DNA of 64,000 nt, taken from positions 66,217,772 to 66,281,771 of the forward strand of contig NC_092051.1 in assembly GCF_003086295.3 (NCBI RefSeq), written 5' to 3'. The DNA is from Arachis hypogaea (taxonomy: Eukaryota > Streptophyta > Magnoliopsida > Fabales > Fabaceae). Positions 53,736-64,000 of this stretch are shown piece by piece (position 1 is the stretch's first letter; the number at the start of each line of letters is the position of its first letter). Under the pieces are notes generated by a model. It was not told the DNA's origin and made no database searches. It saw nothing but the letters and a program-made list of their open reading frames with translations. Made by a program: the position numbers and the translations under genes.

Positions 53736-56700
53736 TGTAAGAACCCCGATTTTCGAGTACACGAGATCTTTTCTGAAGGCACGTATTTCACCGGAAGATC
53801 AGTAAAGGAAACACCTCTTCTGTATCATCAAGCGTCTCAATCCTCATTGTCATTATATTATCTTTAACTCAGGACCTTAGTCGAGACAAGCTCAATAACG
53901 CAATCACGAAGAACCTAGTTTTTGAACCGTATCGGTTTGGAGTTTTGATCCTATTTTTTGTAAATAATCTCAGTTTGACAAACCGGACCTGATTTATGAG
54001 ATGAGATAATAGGATGATATTATCATTATATTAGTATTAGAAAATGCTTGAATGATATTATGGTTACCTGATCAGTTTTAGTTAAAAACAGAAAATCGGT
54101 TTAACCGGGTTTACGGTTTACTGGTGCAGCTTAGCACCAGCACTCTCTGACGACTTTAGCAATGCTAAGGCCTCATTATTCATGTTCTATTCTCATAATA
54201 AATATGTTACTAGTGTCATTTATGCTAGTAGCTCAGAAAATAATTTTTAGAGATGTTTTTACGAGTGTTCCGATACACCTAGTTTTAGTAGTTGTACACC
54301 AGAGATATTTTAATATTATTTTAATCCACCTCCAAGCCAACCAATCACAACTCACCTTACACCCCTAAGACCTCCAAGGCTGTCTCATTTCATCATTTTG
54401 GCCGAAAATAACAAGAGAGAAAAGAGAGAAACTTTCATGAACACTTAATCTTCAAAGCTTGATTTCTTCTGAACTAAAACTCAAATCAAAACTCTGATTT
54501 CACCAAAATGATCCTCTCTTCTTCCTCTACATAACCATGTAACTTATCAAGGATGGAAATAAGGTGAGATGGCTGTCTCCCTCCCATTTCAATTTGGTTT
54601 TCAAGGAAAACCATGCAAAACATGTGTTTTCTTGATGTTCTTCCTTAGGAATCATGCTTAACTTGACTTGAGGGCCAAGAAACGTGAATTTCCAGCAAGT
54701 CTAAGGTGAGATATCGCTTCCTAACATACCAAGGGAGATTTGGTCAGTTGAGAGTTTGTGGATTTAAAGTTGTTCTTGATGTGTTTTAGAAGGAAAAAAA
54801 TGCTTAAGGACCACCTGAAAGTCTAACTGAATTTGGAGCAGCAAATCAAGGTAAGGTGTCACGAAATTAATCTTGATTATTTGTGTTTGAGTTTTGTGAA
54901 TGTTGTATAAATTGGCTGTGCTAAAAATTGGTTGCATATATGATTGATTCTTGGTGAAAATTTGGTGAAATTTTGATGAAATTTGATGAAATTCAAGCTT
55001 TAAAGTTCATGTTCTTGGGCAGATAGAAAAACGAAACCCTAAGCTTAAATTGAGGTTCAATTTGTGTTGAAATTATGTAGAAAAGATGGGGTTTTAGTGG
55101 CTGCTAATTTATTTTGAATTTTGGTAAAAATCGGTTGCTGAAAAGACTGAAAAATGGGTAAAAACAGAGAAAGAATTTGAAGAATATACGAAGAACACGA
55201 AGAACACTTTGAGTGTGGTAAAGAACATTGAAGAACACCTTTTAGATCTTAGAAAGGGCAAGGAAGTAAATATTTTGGTGTTTGAGGGGTTATTTGGTAA
55301 TTTCTGAAAGTTAGGGTGGTAAAAAGTGAATTTTAAAGGTTCAAAGTAAAAGTAAGTTAATTTTCGAAAATTTAATAATAAAATAATAAAAAATAATAAA
55401 ATATTAAATAATAATATTTAATTAAAAATAATATTTTAATAAAAATAATAAAATAATGCGGAAAAGGCAGTTTTCTGTAAAAGCTTTAGAAAGACAACTT
55501 TAAACTCAGAATCTCATAATTACCTTCATAAAACACTTAGGGAGTGGTAAAAACATATTAGTGAGGCAAAAATAAAGAAAAGATAAAAAGTTAAAGAAAA
55601 GATAAAAACCAAAGAAAAAGTCTGTAAAATTTTAATGACAGAAAAACAGACAGAGACTAGTGAACGAACTAGGGCAACTTAGTTAGTACTTGAGTTGCGA
55701 CTAGGGTTAGGTGTTATATGAAAAGTTAAACTGTTTCAGTATAGACTTAATGAACCTATACCTGGGACAGACTAACTATTCATACCGAAATTTACATAAG
55801 CTTTAAATACATACGTTAAACAGAAAAATCAGAGCAGAATAAAGAAACACATAGAACAGAGTAACCAGAGCAGAATAAAGGGATACAGAGAAAAGAGTAA
55901 TCAGAGCAAAGTAAAAAGACAAAGAGAAAAGAGTAATGTGATAAAGAGAAATGGTTTGAATTAAGATGTTGTAAAAGTAAAAAATGTAAAGTTTGTACAG
56001 TATGATTGAACAGAGAAAGAAAGAGGTACTGCATAAGAATGTGAAAATGATGATGAATAATGAGAATGATAATGAATGATGATAATGAGAATGATTATGT
56101 AATGATTTTCTGCTTGAGGCAACCCAAGAGATGTGTTTATTCATTTGTTGCGTTACGGCAACTCCAGATATACTTGTATGATCATCTGCTGCAGTGAGGC
56201 AGTCAGATAGATAATGGTGTGATCACTGAGAACGCTTTCCTACGGTACAGATCCATATTTTATTTCTGTAAGGCAGAGGGGTTATTTCCTGCTACAGAAG
56301 TACTATGACCACCTGTTCCATTTCTGTAGTGGCAGAGGGGTTATTTCCTGTATACAGAAGGTGTGTCGGCGTACATCCCTGCAGTGGCAGATGTGTTATT
56401 TCCTGCGTGCAGTGGACCCTGTGGTGGCAGAGGGGTTATTTCCTGTACACAGGGGTATAGCCAATAGGAAATCCTTATCCAGACAGAGGTTGCTGGATAA
56501 CGTCGGGAGCGGGTTAGTAACCGACAGATGAGCTCATTACCTGCACTAGGGCTAGACATGCATCATACTTGGTTGCGCATTTCCTTTGTTATGATTGTGG
56601 TATGAATGTATGCTTTCCTTGTTTGTATTCCATTCTCTGCGCTTGTGATATTTTCTTGTATTCTTCTGTTTGCATTCTGCTATCTGTTTTCTCTATCTTC

Positions 56701-57619
56701 TCTACTTATCTGTGTTTTCTAATTACTGCTTCCTTGTATTCTGCTAATAGTCTGCTAAACAACATAGAATTAATGAACGTAACTAATAACCCCGACCCTA
56801 CTAAGAACTCCCCAGTTCTTACCCCTTCTCTCTCCCTTCCCCCTTCAGATGGAAGTATGAGTACCCTTCCGTAGTTCATTGATGATGGTTCTGCAAAGAG
56901 GATTCCGCTCTAGATAGTCTTCTGAGTCTAGGGTGAATCTCGTTCTCTGTTTATATGTATATACTGTGAGACTAGCCAATGTCTACACCCCGTTTGTTCT
57001 TGAACTTTAACTTAAATCCTGTGTACGAGACTCCTATTGTGTGGCTACTTGATGAGGTACCAGAGAGACGTTATATGGCAATGTCTGATCGTGCAAAGGA
57101 GTAGTAGATGATGTTCTACCTTTTGCTGATGTTCCACCTGACTTGATTTTTGAAGACTTAGAACGTACTTTCCCTCGCTTTAGTAGTTTAGAGGGACTAG
57201 GTAAGTATAGAGTTTAGGCTAGCCAAGGTGCCAGCTTAGGGACTTCTTGAACAGGTCAGGGCCTAGGATGTTGTATGTATATATATGTATATAGTTATTA
57301 TCTAGCTATATTTAGGGGTGTTCTAACTAAAAGTCTATACTCTAATAAAGCCTGAATCACTGAATGTTGTTGACTACCTGTGATATATTTATGTGTGGTT
57401 GTTTATAACTGTTTTATCTATTATCAGTTCTGAATTGATTATGAATGATTCTGTTTATTAATTCAAATGTTTTCAAAAAAAAAAGTACCTCGCTAACTAA
57501 CTATGCTTTTAACAACGAATCAGGCTCATATAATAAATAATAGATAATAATTAGGATGACAAATTGGTAGCACTCAATTTCTGGTATGTCCTAGGAGTAC
57601 TGAAAATTGGGTCGTTACA
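53736..57619 (+). repeat. 5' LTR of the giant-LTR element
   Basis: 3884 bp. Five substitutions from the 3' LTR are seen by eye in the first roughly 178 bp. It contains AT-rich aataataaaata repeats (about 55368-55457), a cagagcagaataaag tandem region (about 55817-55945), and four ggcagaggggttatttcctg-like repeats (56272-56453). A 101-codon ORF (56569-56874) is kept in both LTRs, but I recognise no protein family. Confidence 0.93.
56272..56453 (+). repeat. Four-copy ggcagaggggttatttcctg repeat in the LTR
   Basis: Copies at about 56272, 56331, 56386 and 56425, each followed by a short spacer with tacagaag or tgcag. Conserved in the partner LTR. Confidence 0.75.
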
Positions 57620-57622
57620 ATT

Positions 57623-57634
57623 TGGTATCAGAGC
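57623..57634 (+). other. Primer-binding site, initiator tRNA-Met type
   Basis: tggtatcagagc, complementary to the 3' end of plant initiator tRNA-Met, three bases after the LTR. Confidence 0.88.
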
Positions 57635-58057
57635 AGTTCGTTCCCAGTAGAGCCTGGGGAGTGGACTAACTATGCTTCATTCAACACTCTGCTTGTGTGT
57701 CCCATGCTGTTAGGGTATCTTTAAGATACATTTGGCATGAATGTCTATGAGCGCTCATTTTGGGAAAGTTCGTGCCTTACTAGAAATATTAAGACTGATC
57801 ACCTTAATGTTGATTGTTTGGTGTGGATAGGACCTTAATGACTGTGAATAGGCATAGTTTAATCGAGCTCCGAATGTCAAATCGATCCGAGGTACAGCTA
57901 TCCTAATAGCTGTTATGATATACATGGCAATGACTATGTTAGATTTGGATGCTGTAAGAAACAAACCTACCTCTTCATCAGGATGGCTTGAAGAAAGTAG
58001 ATCATTTGAAGATGGATTCTGCACGTGGCTGAAATTTTGAGGGCAAAATTTTCTTTT

Positions 58058-58069
58058 AGGAGGGTAGAA
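58058..58069 (+). other. Polypurine tract
   Basis: aggagggtagaa directly before the 3' LTR, preceded by a T-rich stretch, as expected for plus-strand priming. Confidence 0.75.
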
Positions 58070-61000
58070 TGTAACAACCCCGATTTTCGAGTACGCGAGA
58101 TCTTTTCTGAAGGCACGTATTTCACCGGAAGATCAGTAAAGAAAACACCTCTTCTGTATCATCAAGCGTCTCAATCCTTATTGTCATTATATTATCTTTA
58201 ACTCAGGACCTTAGTCGAGACAAGCTCAATAACGTAATCACGAAGAACCTAGTTTTTGAACCGTATCGGTTTGGAGTTTTGATCATATTTTTCGTAAATA
58301 ATCTCAGTTTGACAAACCGGACCCGATTTATGAGAGAAGAGAGATAATATGATGATATTATCATTATATTAGTATTAGAAAATGCTTGAATGATATTATG
58401 GTTACCTAATCAGTTTTAGTTAAAAACAGAAAATCGGTTTAACCGGGTTTACGGTTTACTGGTGCAGCTTAGCACCAGCACTCTCTGATGACTTTAGCAA
58501 TGCTAAGGCCTCATTATTCATGTTCTATTCTCATAATAAATATGTTACTAGTGTCATTTATGCTAGTAGCTCAGAAAATAATTTTTAGAGATGTTTTTAC
58601 GAGTGTTCCGATACACCTAGTTTTAGTAGTTTTACACCAGAGATATTTTAATATTATTTTAATCCACCTCCAAGCCAACCAATCACAACTCACCTTACAC
58701 CCCTATGACCTCCAAGGCTGTCTCATTTCATCATTTTGGCAAAAAATAACAAGAGAGAAAAGAGAGAAACTTTCATGAACACTTAATCTTCAAAGCTTGA
58801 TTTCTTCTGAACTAAAACTCAAATCAAAACTCCGATTTCACCAAAATGATCCTCTCTTCTTCCTCTACACAACCATGTAACTTATCAAGGATGAAAATAA
58901 GGTGAGATGGCTGTCTCCCTCCCATTTCAATTCGGTTTTCAAGGAAAACCATGCAAAACATGTGTTTTCTTGATGTTCTTCCTTAAGAATCATGCTTAAC
59001 TTGACTTGAGGGCCAAGAAACATGAATTTCCAGCAAGTCTAAGGTGAGATATCTCTTCCTAACATACTGAGGGAGATTTGGTCAGTTGAGAGTTTGTGGA
59101 TTTAAAGTTGTTCTTGATGTGTTTTAGGAGGAAAAAGTGCTTAAGGACTACCTGAAAGTCTAACCGAATTTGGAGCAGCAAATCAAGGTAGGGTGTCACG
59201 AAATTAATCTTGATTATTTGTTTTTGAGTTGTGTGAATGTTGTATAAATTGGCTGTGCTAAAAATTGGTTGCATATATGATTGATTCTTGGTGAAAATTT
59301 GGTGAAATTTTGATGAAATTTGATGAAATTCAAGCCTTAAAGTTCATGTTCTTGGGCAGCTGGAAAAATGAAACCCTAAGCTTAAATTGAGGTTCATGTT
59401 GAAATCATGTAGAAAAGATGGGGTTTTAGTGGCTGCTAATTTATTTTGAATTTTGGTAAAAATCGGTTGTTGAAAAGACTGAAAAGCGGGTAAAAACAGA
59501 GAAAGAATTTGAAGAATATATGAAGAACACGAAGAACACTTTGAGTGTGGTAAAGAACATTGAAGAACACCTTTTAGATCTTAGAAAGGGCAAGGAAGTA
59601 AATATTTTGGTGTTTGAGGGGTTATTTGGTAATTTCTGAAAGTTAGGATAGTAAAAGTAGAAATATTAAAAGTTACGGGTGGTAAAAAGTGAATTTTAAA
59701 GATTAAAAGTAAAAGTAAGTTAATTTTCGAAAATTTAATAATAAAATAATAAAAAATAATAAAATATTAAATAATAATATTTAATTAAAAATAATATTTT
59801 AATAAAAATAATAAAATAATGCGGAAAAGGCAGTTTTTTGTAAAAGCTTTAGAAAGATAACTTTAAACTCAGAATCTCATAATTACCTTCATAAAACACT
59901 TAGGGAGTGGTAAAAACATATTAGTGAGGCAAAGATAAAGAAAAGATAAAAAGTTAAAGAAAAGATAAAACCCAAAGAAAAAGTCTGTAAAATTTTAATG
60001 ACAGAAAAACAGACAGAGACTAGTGAACTAACTAGGGCAACTTAGTTAGTACTTGAGTTGCGACTAGGGTTAGGTGTTATATGAAAAGTTAAACTGTTTT
60101 AGTATAGACTTAATGAACCTATACCTAGGACAGACTAACTATTCATACCGAAATTTACATAAGCTTTAAATACATACGTTAAACAGAGAAATCAGAGCAG
60201 AATAAAGAAACACAGAGAACAGAGTAACCAGAGCAGAATAAAGGGATACAGAGAAAAGAGTAATCAGAGCAAAGTAAAAAGACAAAGAGAAAAGAGTAAT
60301 GTGATAAAGAGAAATGGTTTGAATTAAGATGTTGTAAAAGTAAAAGATGTAAAGTTTGTACAGTATGATTGAACAGAGAAAGAAAGATGTACTGCATAAG
60401 AATGTGAAAATGATGATGAATAAGGAGAATGATAATGAATGATGATAATGAGAATGATTATGTGATGATTTGCTGCTTGAGGCAACCCAAGAGATGTGTT
60501 TATAAATTTGTTGCGTTAAGGCAACTCCAGATATACTTGTATGATCATCTGCTGCAGTGAGGCAGTCAGATAGATAATGGTGTGATCACTGAGAACGCTT
60601 TTCTACGGTACAGATCCATATTTTATTTCTGTAAGGAAGAGGGGCTATTTCCTGCTACAGAAGTACCGTGACCACCTGTTCCATTTCTATAGTGGCAGAG
60701 GGGTTATTTCCTGTATACAGAAGGTGTGTCGGCGTACATCCCTGCAGTGGCAGATGTGTTATTTCTTGCGTGCAGTGGACCCTGTGGTGGCAGAGGGGTT
60801 ATTTTCTGTACACAGGGGTATAGCCAATAGGAAAGCCTTATCCAGACAGAGGTTGCTGGATAATGTCGGGAGCGGGTTAGTAACCGACGGATGAGCTCAT
60901 TACCTGCACTAGGGCTAGACATGCATCATACTTGGTTGCGCATTTCCTTTGTTATGATTGTGGTATGAATGTATGCTTTCCTTGTTTGTATTCCATTCTC

Positions 61001-61982
61001 TGCGCTTGTGATATTTTCTTGTATTCTTCTGTTTGCGCTCTGCTATCTGTTTTCTCTATCTTCTCTACTTATCTGTGTTTTCTAATTACTGCTTCCTTGT
61101 ATTCTGCTAATAGTCTGCTAAACAACATAGAATTAATGAACGTAACTAATAACCCCGACCCTACTAAGAACTCCCCAGTTCTTACCCCTTCTCTCTCCCT
61201 TCCCCCTTCAGATGGAAGTATGAGTACCCTTCCGTAGTTCGTTGATGATGGTTCTGCAAAGAGGATTCCACTCTAGATAGTCTTCTAAGTCTAGGGTGAA
61301 TCTCGTTCTCTGTTTATATGTATATACTGTGAGACTAGCCAATGTCTACACCCCGTTTGTTCTTGAACTTTAACTTAAATTCTGTGTACGAGACTCCTGT
61401 TGTGTGGCTACTTGATGAGGTACCAGAGAGACGTTATATGGCAATGTCTGATCGTGCAAAGGAGTAGTAGATGATGTTCTACCTTTTGCTGATGTTCCAC
61501 CTGACTTGATTTTTGAAGACTTAGAACGTACTTTCCCTCGCTTTAGTAGTTTAGAGGGACTAGGTGAGTATAGAGTTTAGGCTAGTCTAAGTGCCAGCTT
61601 AGGGACTTCTTGAATAGGTCAGGGCCTAGAATGTTGTATGTATATATATGTATATAGTTATTATCTAGCTATATCTAGGGGTGTTCTAACTAAAAGTCTA
61701 TACTCTAATAAAGCCTGAATCACTGAATGTTGTTGACTACCTGTGATATATTTATGTGTGGTTGTTTATAACTGTTTTATCTGTTATCAGTTCTGAATTG
61801 ATTACGAATGATTCTGTTTATTAATTCAAATGTTTTCAAAAAAAAAAGTACCTCGCTAACTAACTACGCTTTTAACAACGAATCAGGCTCATATAATAAA
61901 TAATAGATAATAATTAGGATGTCAAATTGGTAGCACTCAATTTTTGGTATGTCCTAGGCGTACTGAAAATTGGGTCGTTACA
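58070..61982 (+). repeat. 3' LTR of the giant-LTR element
   Basis: 3913 bp, collinear with the 5' LTR. It has an additional segment of about 30 bp near 59650-59690 (gtagaaatattaaaagttac) that the other LTR lacks. The ggcagaggggttatttcctg repeats recur at about 60635-60816 and the 101-codon ORF at 60932-61237. Confidence 0.93.
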
Positions 61983-62050
61983 TTAAGCGTGCTTCGGCTA
62001 GAGTAGTACTAGGATGGGTGACCTCCTGGGAAGTCCTCGAGTTGTACCTT
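61983..62050 (+). pseudogene. 5S rRNA: 5S rRNA gene, unit 107, 3' part
   Basis: Second ttaag (61983-61987), then gene positions 57-119 (cgtgcttcggctagag..gtacctt) and a T run. Confidence 0.93.
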
Positions 62051-62227
62051 TTTTTTACGTCGTGCTTACCCTCATTCTTTAAACGACGCTATCTCGAATA
62101 GTTTAGCTATAGTGAGCCTTAATGAACTGATTTTCGGCAAGCTCCCACGGGCCCTGCAGGGCTTCGCAGCTCGACTTATCCTACGTCGCGATACATGCTT
62201 AAGATAATTGTGTGCACATACTTTAAT

Positions 62228-62343
62228 AGGTGCAATCATACCAGCACTAATGCACTGGATCCCTCCAGAACTCTGTAGTTAAGCGTGCTTGGGCGAGAGT
62301 GGTACCAGGATGCACCTCCTGGGAAGTCCTCGTGTTGCACCTC
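62228..62343 (+). rRNA. 5S rRNA: 5S rRNA gene, unit 108
   Basis: Three bases missing in box C (gatgcacctcctggg). Also gtgcaatc and cactggatccctcc. Confidence 0.83.
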
Positions 62344-62528
62344 TTTTTTTTTATTTTACGTCGTGCTTACCCTCGTTCTTTTAACGACGATATCTCAAAT
62401 AGTTTAGCTAAAGCGAGCCTTAATGACCATACTTTCGGCAGGGTCCTACGAGGCCCGCAGGGCTTTGCAGCTCGACTTACCCTATGTAGCGATACATGCT
62501 TATGATAATTGTGTGCACATACATTAAT

Positions 62529-62647
62529 TGGCGTGATCATACCAGCAATAATGCACCGGATCCCACCAAAACGCCGTAGTTAAACGTGCTTAGGCGAGAG
62601 TAATACTTGGATGGGTTACCTCCAGGGAAGTCCTCGTGTTGTACCTT
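62529..62647 (+). rRNA. 5S rRNA: 5S rRNA gene, unit 109
   Basis: Class tggcgtgatca with ccaccaaaacgccg, aaacgtgcttagg and taatacttgg. Confidence 0.84.
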
Positions 62648-62826
62648 TTTTTTTTACGTCGTGCTTACCCTCGTTCTTTAAACGACGCTATCTCGAATAG
62701 TTTAGCTAAAGCGAGCCTTAATGACCTGACTTTCGGCAGGGTCCTACGAGGCCCGTTGGGTTTCGCAGCTCGACTTACCCTATGTAGGGATACATGCTTA
62801 TGATAATTGTGTGCACATACTTTAAT

Positions 62827-62945
62827 AGGTGTGATCATACCAGCACTAATGCACCGGATCCCACCAGAACTCCGTAGTTAAGCATGCTTGGGCTAGAGTT
62901 GTACTAGGATGGGGGACCTCCTGGGAAGTCCTCGTGTTGTACTTT
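62827..62945 (+). rRNA. 5S rRNA: 5S rRNA gene, unit 110
   Basis: Variants catgcttgggctagag, gttgtact and gatgggggacc, end gtacttt. Confidence 0.87.
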
Positions 62946-63122
62946 TTTTTTTACGTCGTGCTTACCCTCGTGTTTAAACGACGCTATCTCGAATAGTTTA
63001 GCTATAGTGAGCCGTAATGAACTGATTTTCGGCAAGCTCCCACGGGCCCTGCAGGGCTTCGCAGCTCGACTTACCCTTCGTCGCGTTACATGCTTATGAT
63101 AATTGTGTGCACATACTTTAAT

Positions 63123-63241
63123 AGGTGCGATCATACCAGCACTAGTGCACCGGATCCCACCAGAACTCCGTAATTAAGCGTGCTTGGGCGAGAGTGGTAC
63201 TAGGATGGGTGACCTCTTGGGAAGTCTTCGTGTTGCACCTC
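63123..63241 (+). rRNA. 5S rRNA: 5S rRNA gene, unit 111
   Basis: Close to the local majority: actagtgc, gtaattaag, gacctcttggg, gtcttcg. Confidence 0.9.
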
Positions 63242-63422
63242 TCTTTTTTTTACGTCGTTCTTACCCTCATTCTTTAAACGACTCTATCTCGAATAGTTTA
63301 GCTAAAGCGAGCCTTAATGACCTGACTTTCAGCAGGCTCCTACGGGGCCCGCAGGGCTTTGTAGCTCGACTTACCCTATGTAGCAATACATGCTTATGAC
63401 AATTGCATGCGCATAGTTTAGT

Positions 63423-63541
63423 AGGTCCGATCATACCAGCACTTATGCACCAGATCCCATCAGAACTCTGCAGTTAAGCGTGCTTGGGCGAGAGTAGTAC
63501 TACGATGGGTGACCTCCTGGGAAGTCCTCGTGTTGTACTTT
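63423..63541 (+). rRNA. 5S rRNA: 5S rRNA gene, unit 112
   Basis: Start aggtccgatc, cttatgcaccag, aactctgcag, ctacgatg. Confidence 0.88.
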
Positions 63542-63716
63542 TTTTTACGTCGTGCTTACCCTCATTTTTAAACGACGCTATCTCGAATAGTTTAGCTATA
63601 ATGAGCCGTAATGAACTGATTTTCGGCAAGCTCCCACGGGCCCTGCAGGGCTTCACAGCTCGACTTACCCTTCGTCGCGATACGTGCTTATGATAGTTGT
63701 GTGCACATACTTTAAT

Positions 63717-63835
63717 AGGTGCGATTATACAAGCACTAGTGCACCGGATCCCACCAGAACTCCGTAGTTAAGTGTGCTTGGGCGAGAGTGGTACTAGGAT
63801 GGGTGACCTCCTGGGAAGTCCTCGTGTTGCACCTC
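63717..63835 (+). rRNA. 5S rRNA: 5S rRNA gene, unit 113
   Basis: Variants gattatacaagc, actagtgc and gttaagtgtg. Intact box C and end gcacctc. Confidence 0.89.
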
Positions 63836-64000
63836 TTTTTTTTTTTTACGTCGTGCTTACCCTCGTTCTTTAAACGACGCTATCTCGAATAGTTTAGCTA
63901 AAGCGAGCCTTAATGACTTGTCTTTCGGCAGGCTCCTACGGGGCCCGCAGGGCTTCGCAGCTCGACTTACCCTATGTTGCGATACATGCTTATGACAATT

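Larger units (their letters stand above)
57620..58069 (+). other. 450-bp internal region without coding capacity
   Basis: The part next to the PBS (gagcctggggagtggac) resembles a gypsy leader, and the end resembles a gypsy 3' untranslated region. No gag or pol motif is found in six frames; the 89-codon minus-strand ORF has no family features. Confidence 0.8.
53736..61982 (+). mobile_element. Giant-LTR mini retrotransposon (non-autonomous)
   Basis: LTRs of 3884 and 3913 bp start TGTAA.AACCCCGATTTTCG and end GGGTCGTTACA. The internal part is only 450 bp. The target duplication TTAAG (53731-53735 and 61983-61987) lies inside a 5S gene. A primer-binding site for initiator tRNA-Met and a purine-rich tract before the 3' LTR are kept, but no gag or pol is present. 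Compared with known classes, TRIMs have short LTRs and LARDs a several-kb internal part, so this size ratio is unusual. It may derive from a Ty3/gypsy element by internal deletion. The lineage cannot be assigned without pol. Confidence 0.9.
61983..64000 (+). repeat. 5S rDNA tandem array, segment C
   Basis: The array resumes after insertion 2 with the remainder of the split gene, six complete 5S genes and a final spacer cut by the window end. The next gene would start about 16 bp beyond the window. Confidence 0.97.

Noticed and set aside
55803..56144. Hydrophobic minus-strand ORFs in the giant LTR (and 60179-60397)
   Set aside because: They are translations of the cagagcagaataaag tandem repeats and are not kept in full in both LTRs.
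1..64000. CRISPR array or satellite DNA
   Set aside because: The 300-bp unit contains a clear 5S gene with Pol III signals, and the context is a plant nuclear genome.

Overview
This is eukaryotic, almost certainly plant, repeat-dense DNA with no ordinary single-copy gene. Two things suggest a legume, most likely peanut (Arachis): the style of the LTR retrotransposons, and the abundant palindromes of the type TGGCGTT..AACGCCA and CCAAACT..AGTTTGG. That genus call is recognition from memory, not a search result.

Layout. The backbone is one tandem array of 5S ribosomal RNA genes on the + strand, with a repeat of about 300 bp: a 119-nt gene, an oligo-T Pol III terminator and a spacer of about 180 bp. 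I count 114 genes: 111 complete, 1 cut by the window start and 2 split by insertions. The array occupies 1-20648, 42399-53735 and 61983-64000. By eye no copy equals the angiosperm 5S consensus. Units differ from one another by several substitutions or small indels, yet long blocks are nearly identical tens of kb apart. The array therefore has a higher-order repeat of about 9.6 kb (about 32 units): 1-9594, then a rearranged copy from 9595, then a near-perfect copy from 45064 to about 53480.

Insertion 1 (20649-42398) is a minus-strand Athila-like Ty3/gypsy element. It sits inside a 5S gene with a GTGTT target duplication and has LTRs of 1754 and 1647 bp and a tRNA-Asp primer-binding site. It carries a broken gag-protease frame and no recognisable pol. 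Inside it lies a CACTA (En/Spm) DNA transposon (24096-35976, GGA target duplication). That transposon has a TNP2-type transposase with a stop and a frameshift, and a second multi-exon Ptta/En/Spm-type gene with one in-frame stop.

Insertion 2 (53736-61982) lies in the box A region of another 5S gene (TTAAG target duplication). It is an unusual LTR element: LTRs of 3884 and 3913 bp flank only 450 bp, which keep an initiator-Met primer-binding site and a polypurine tract but no coding capacity.

How it works together. The 5S units evolve by block duplication and unequal exchange; one exact one-unit deletion can be read directly at 5922-6040. The transposable elements are decayed passengers. I see no unknown biochemical gene system. 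The most novel items are the 5S higher-order structure with its readable recombination products, and the giant-LTR mini-element.
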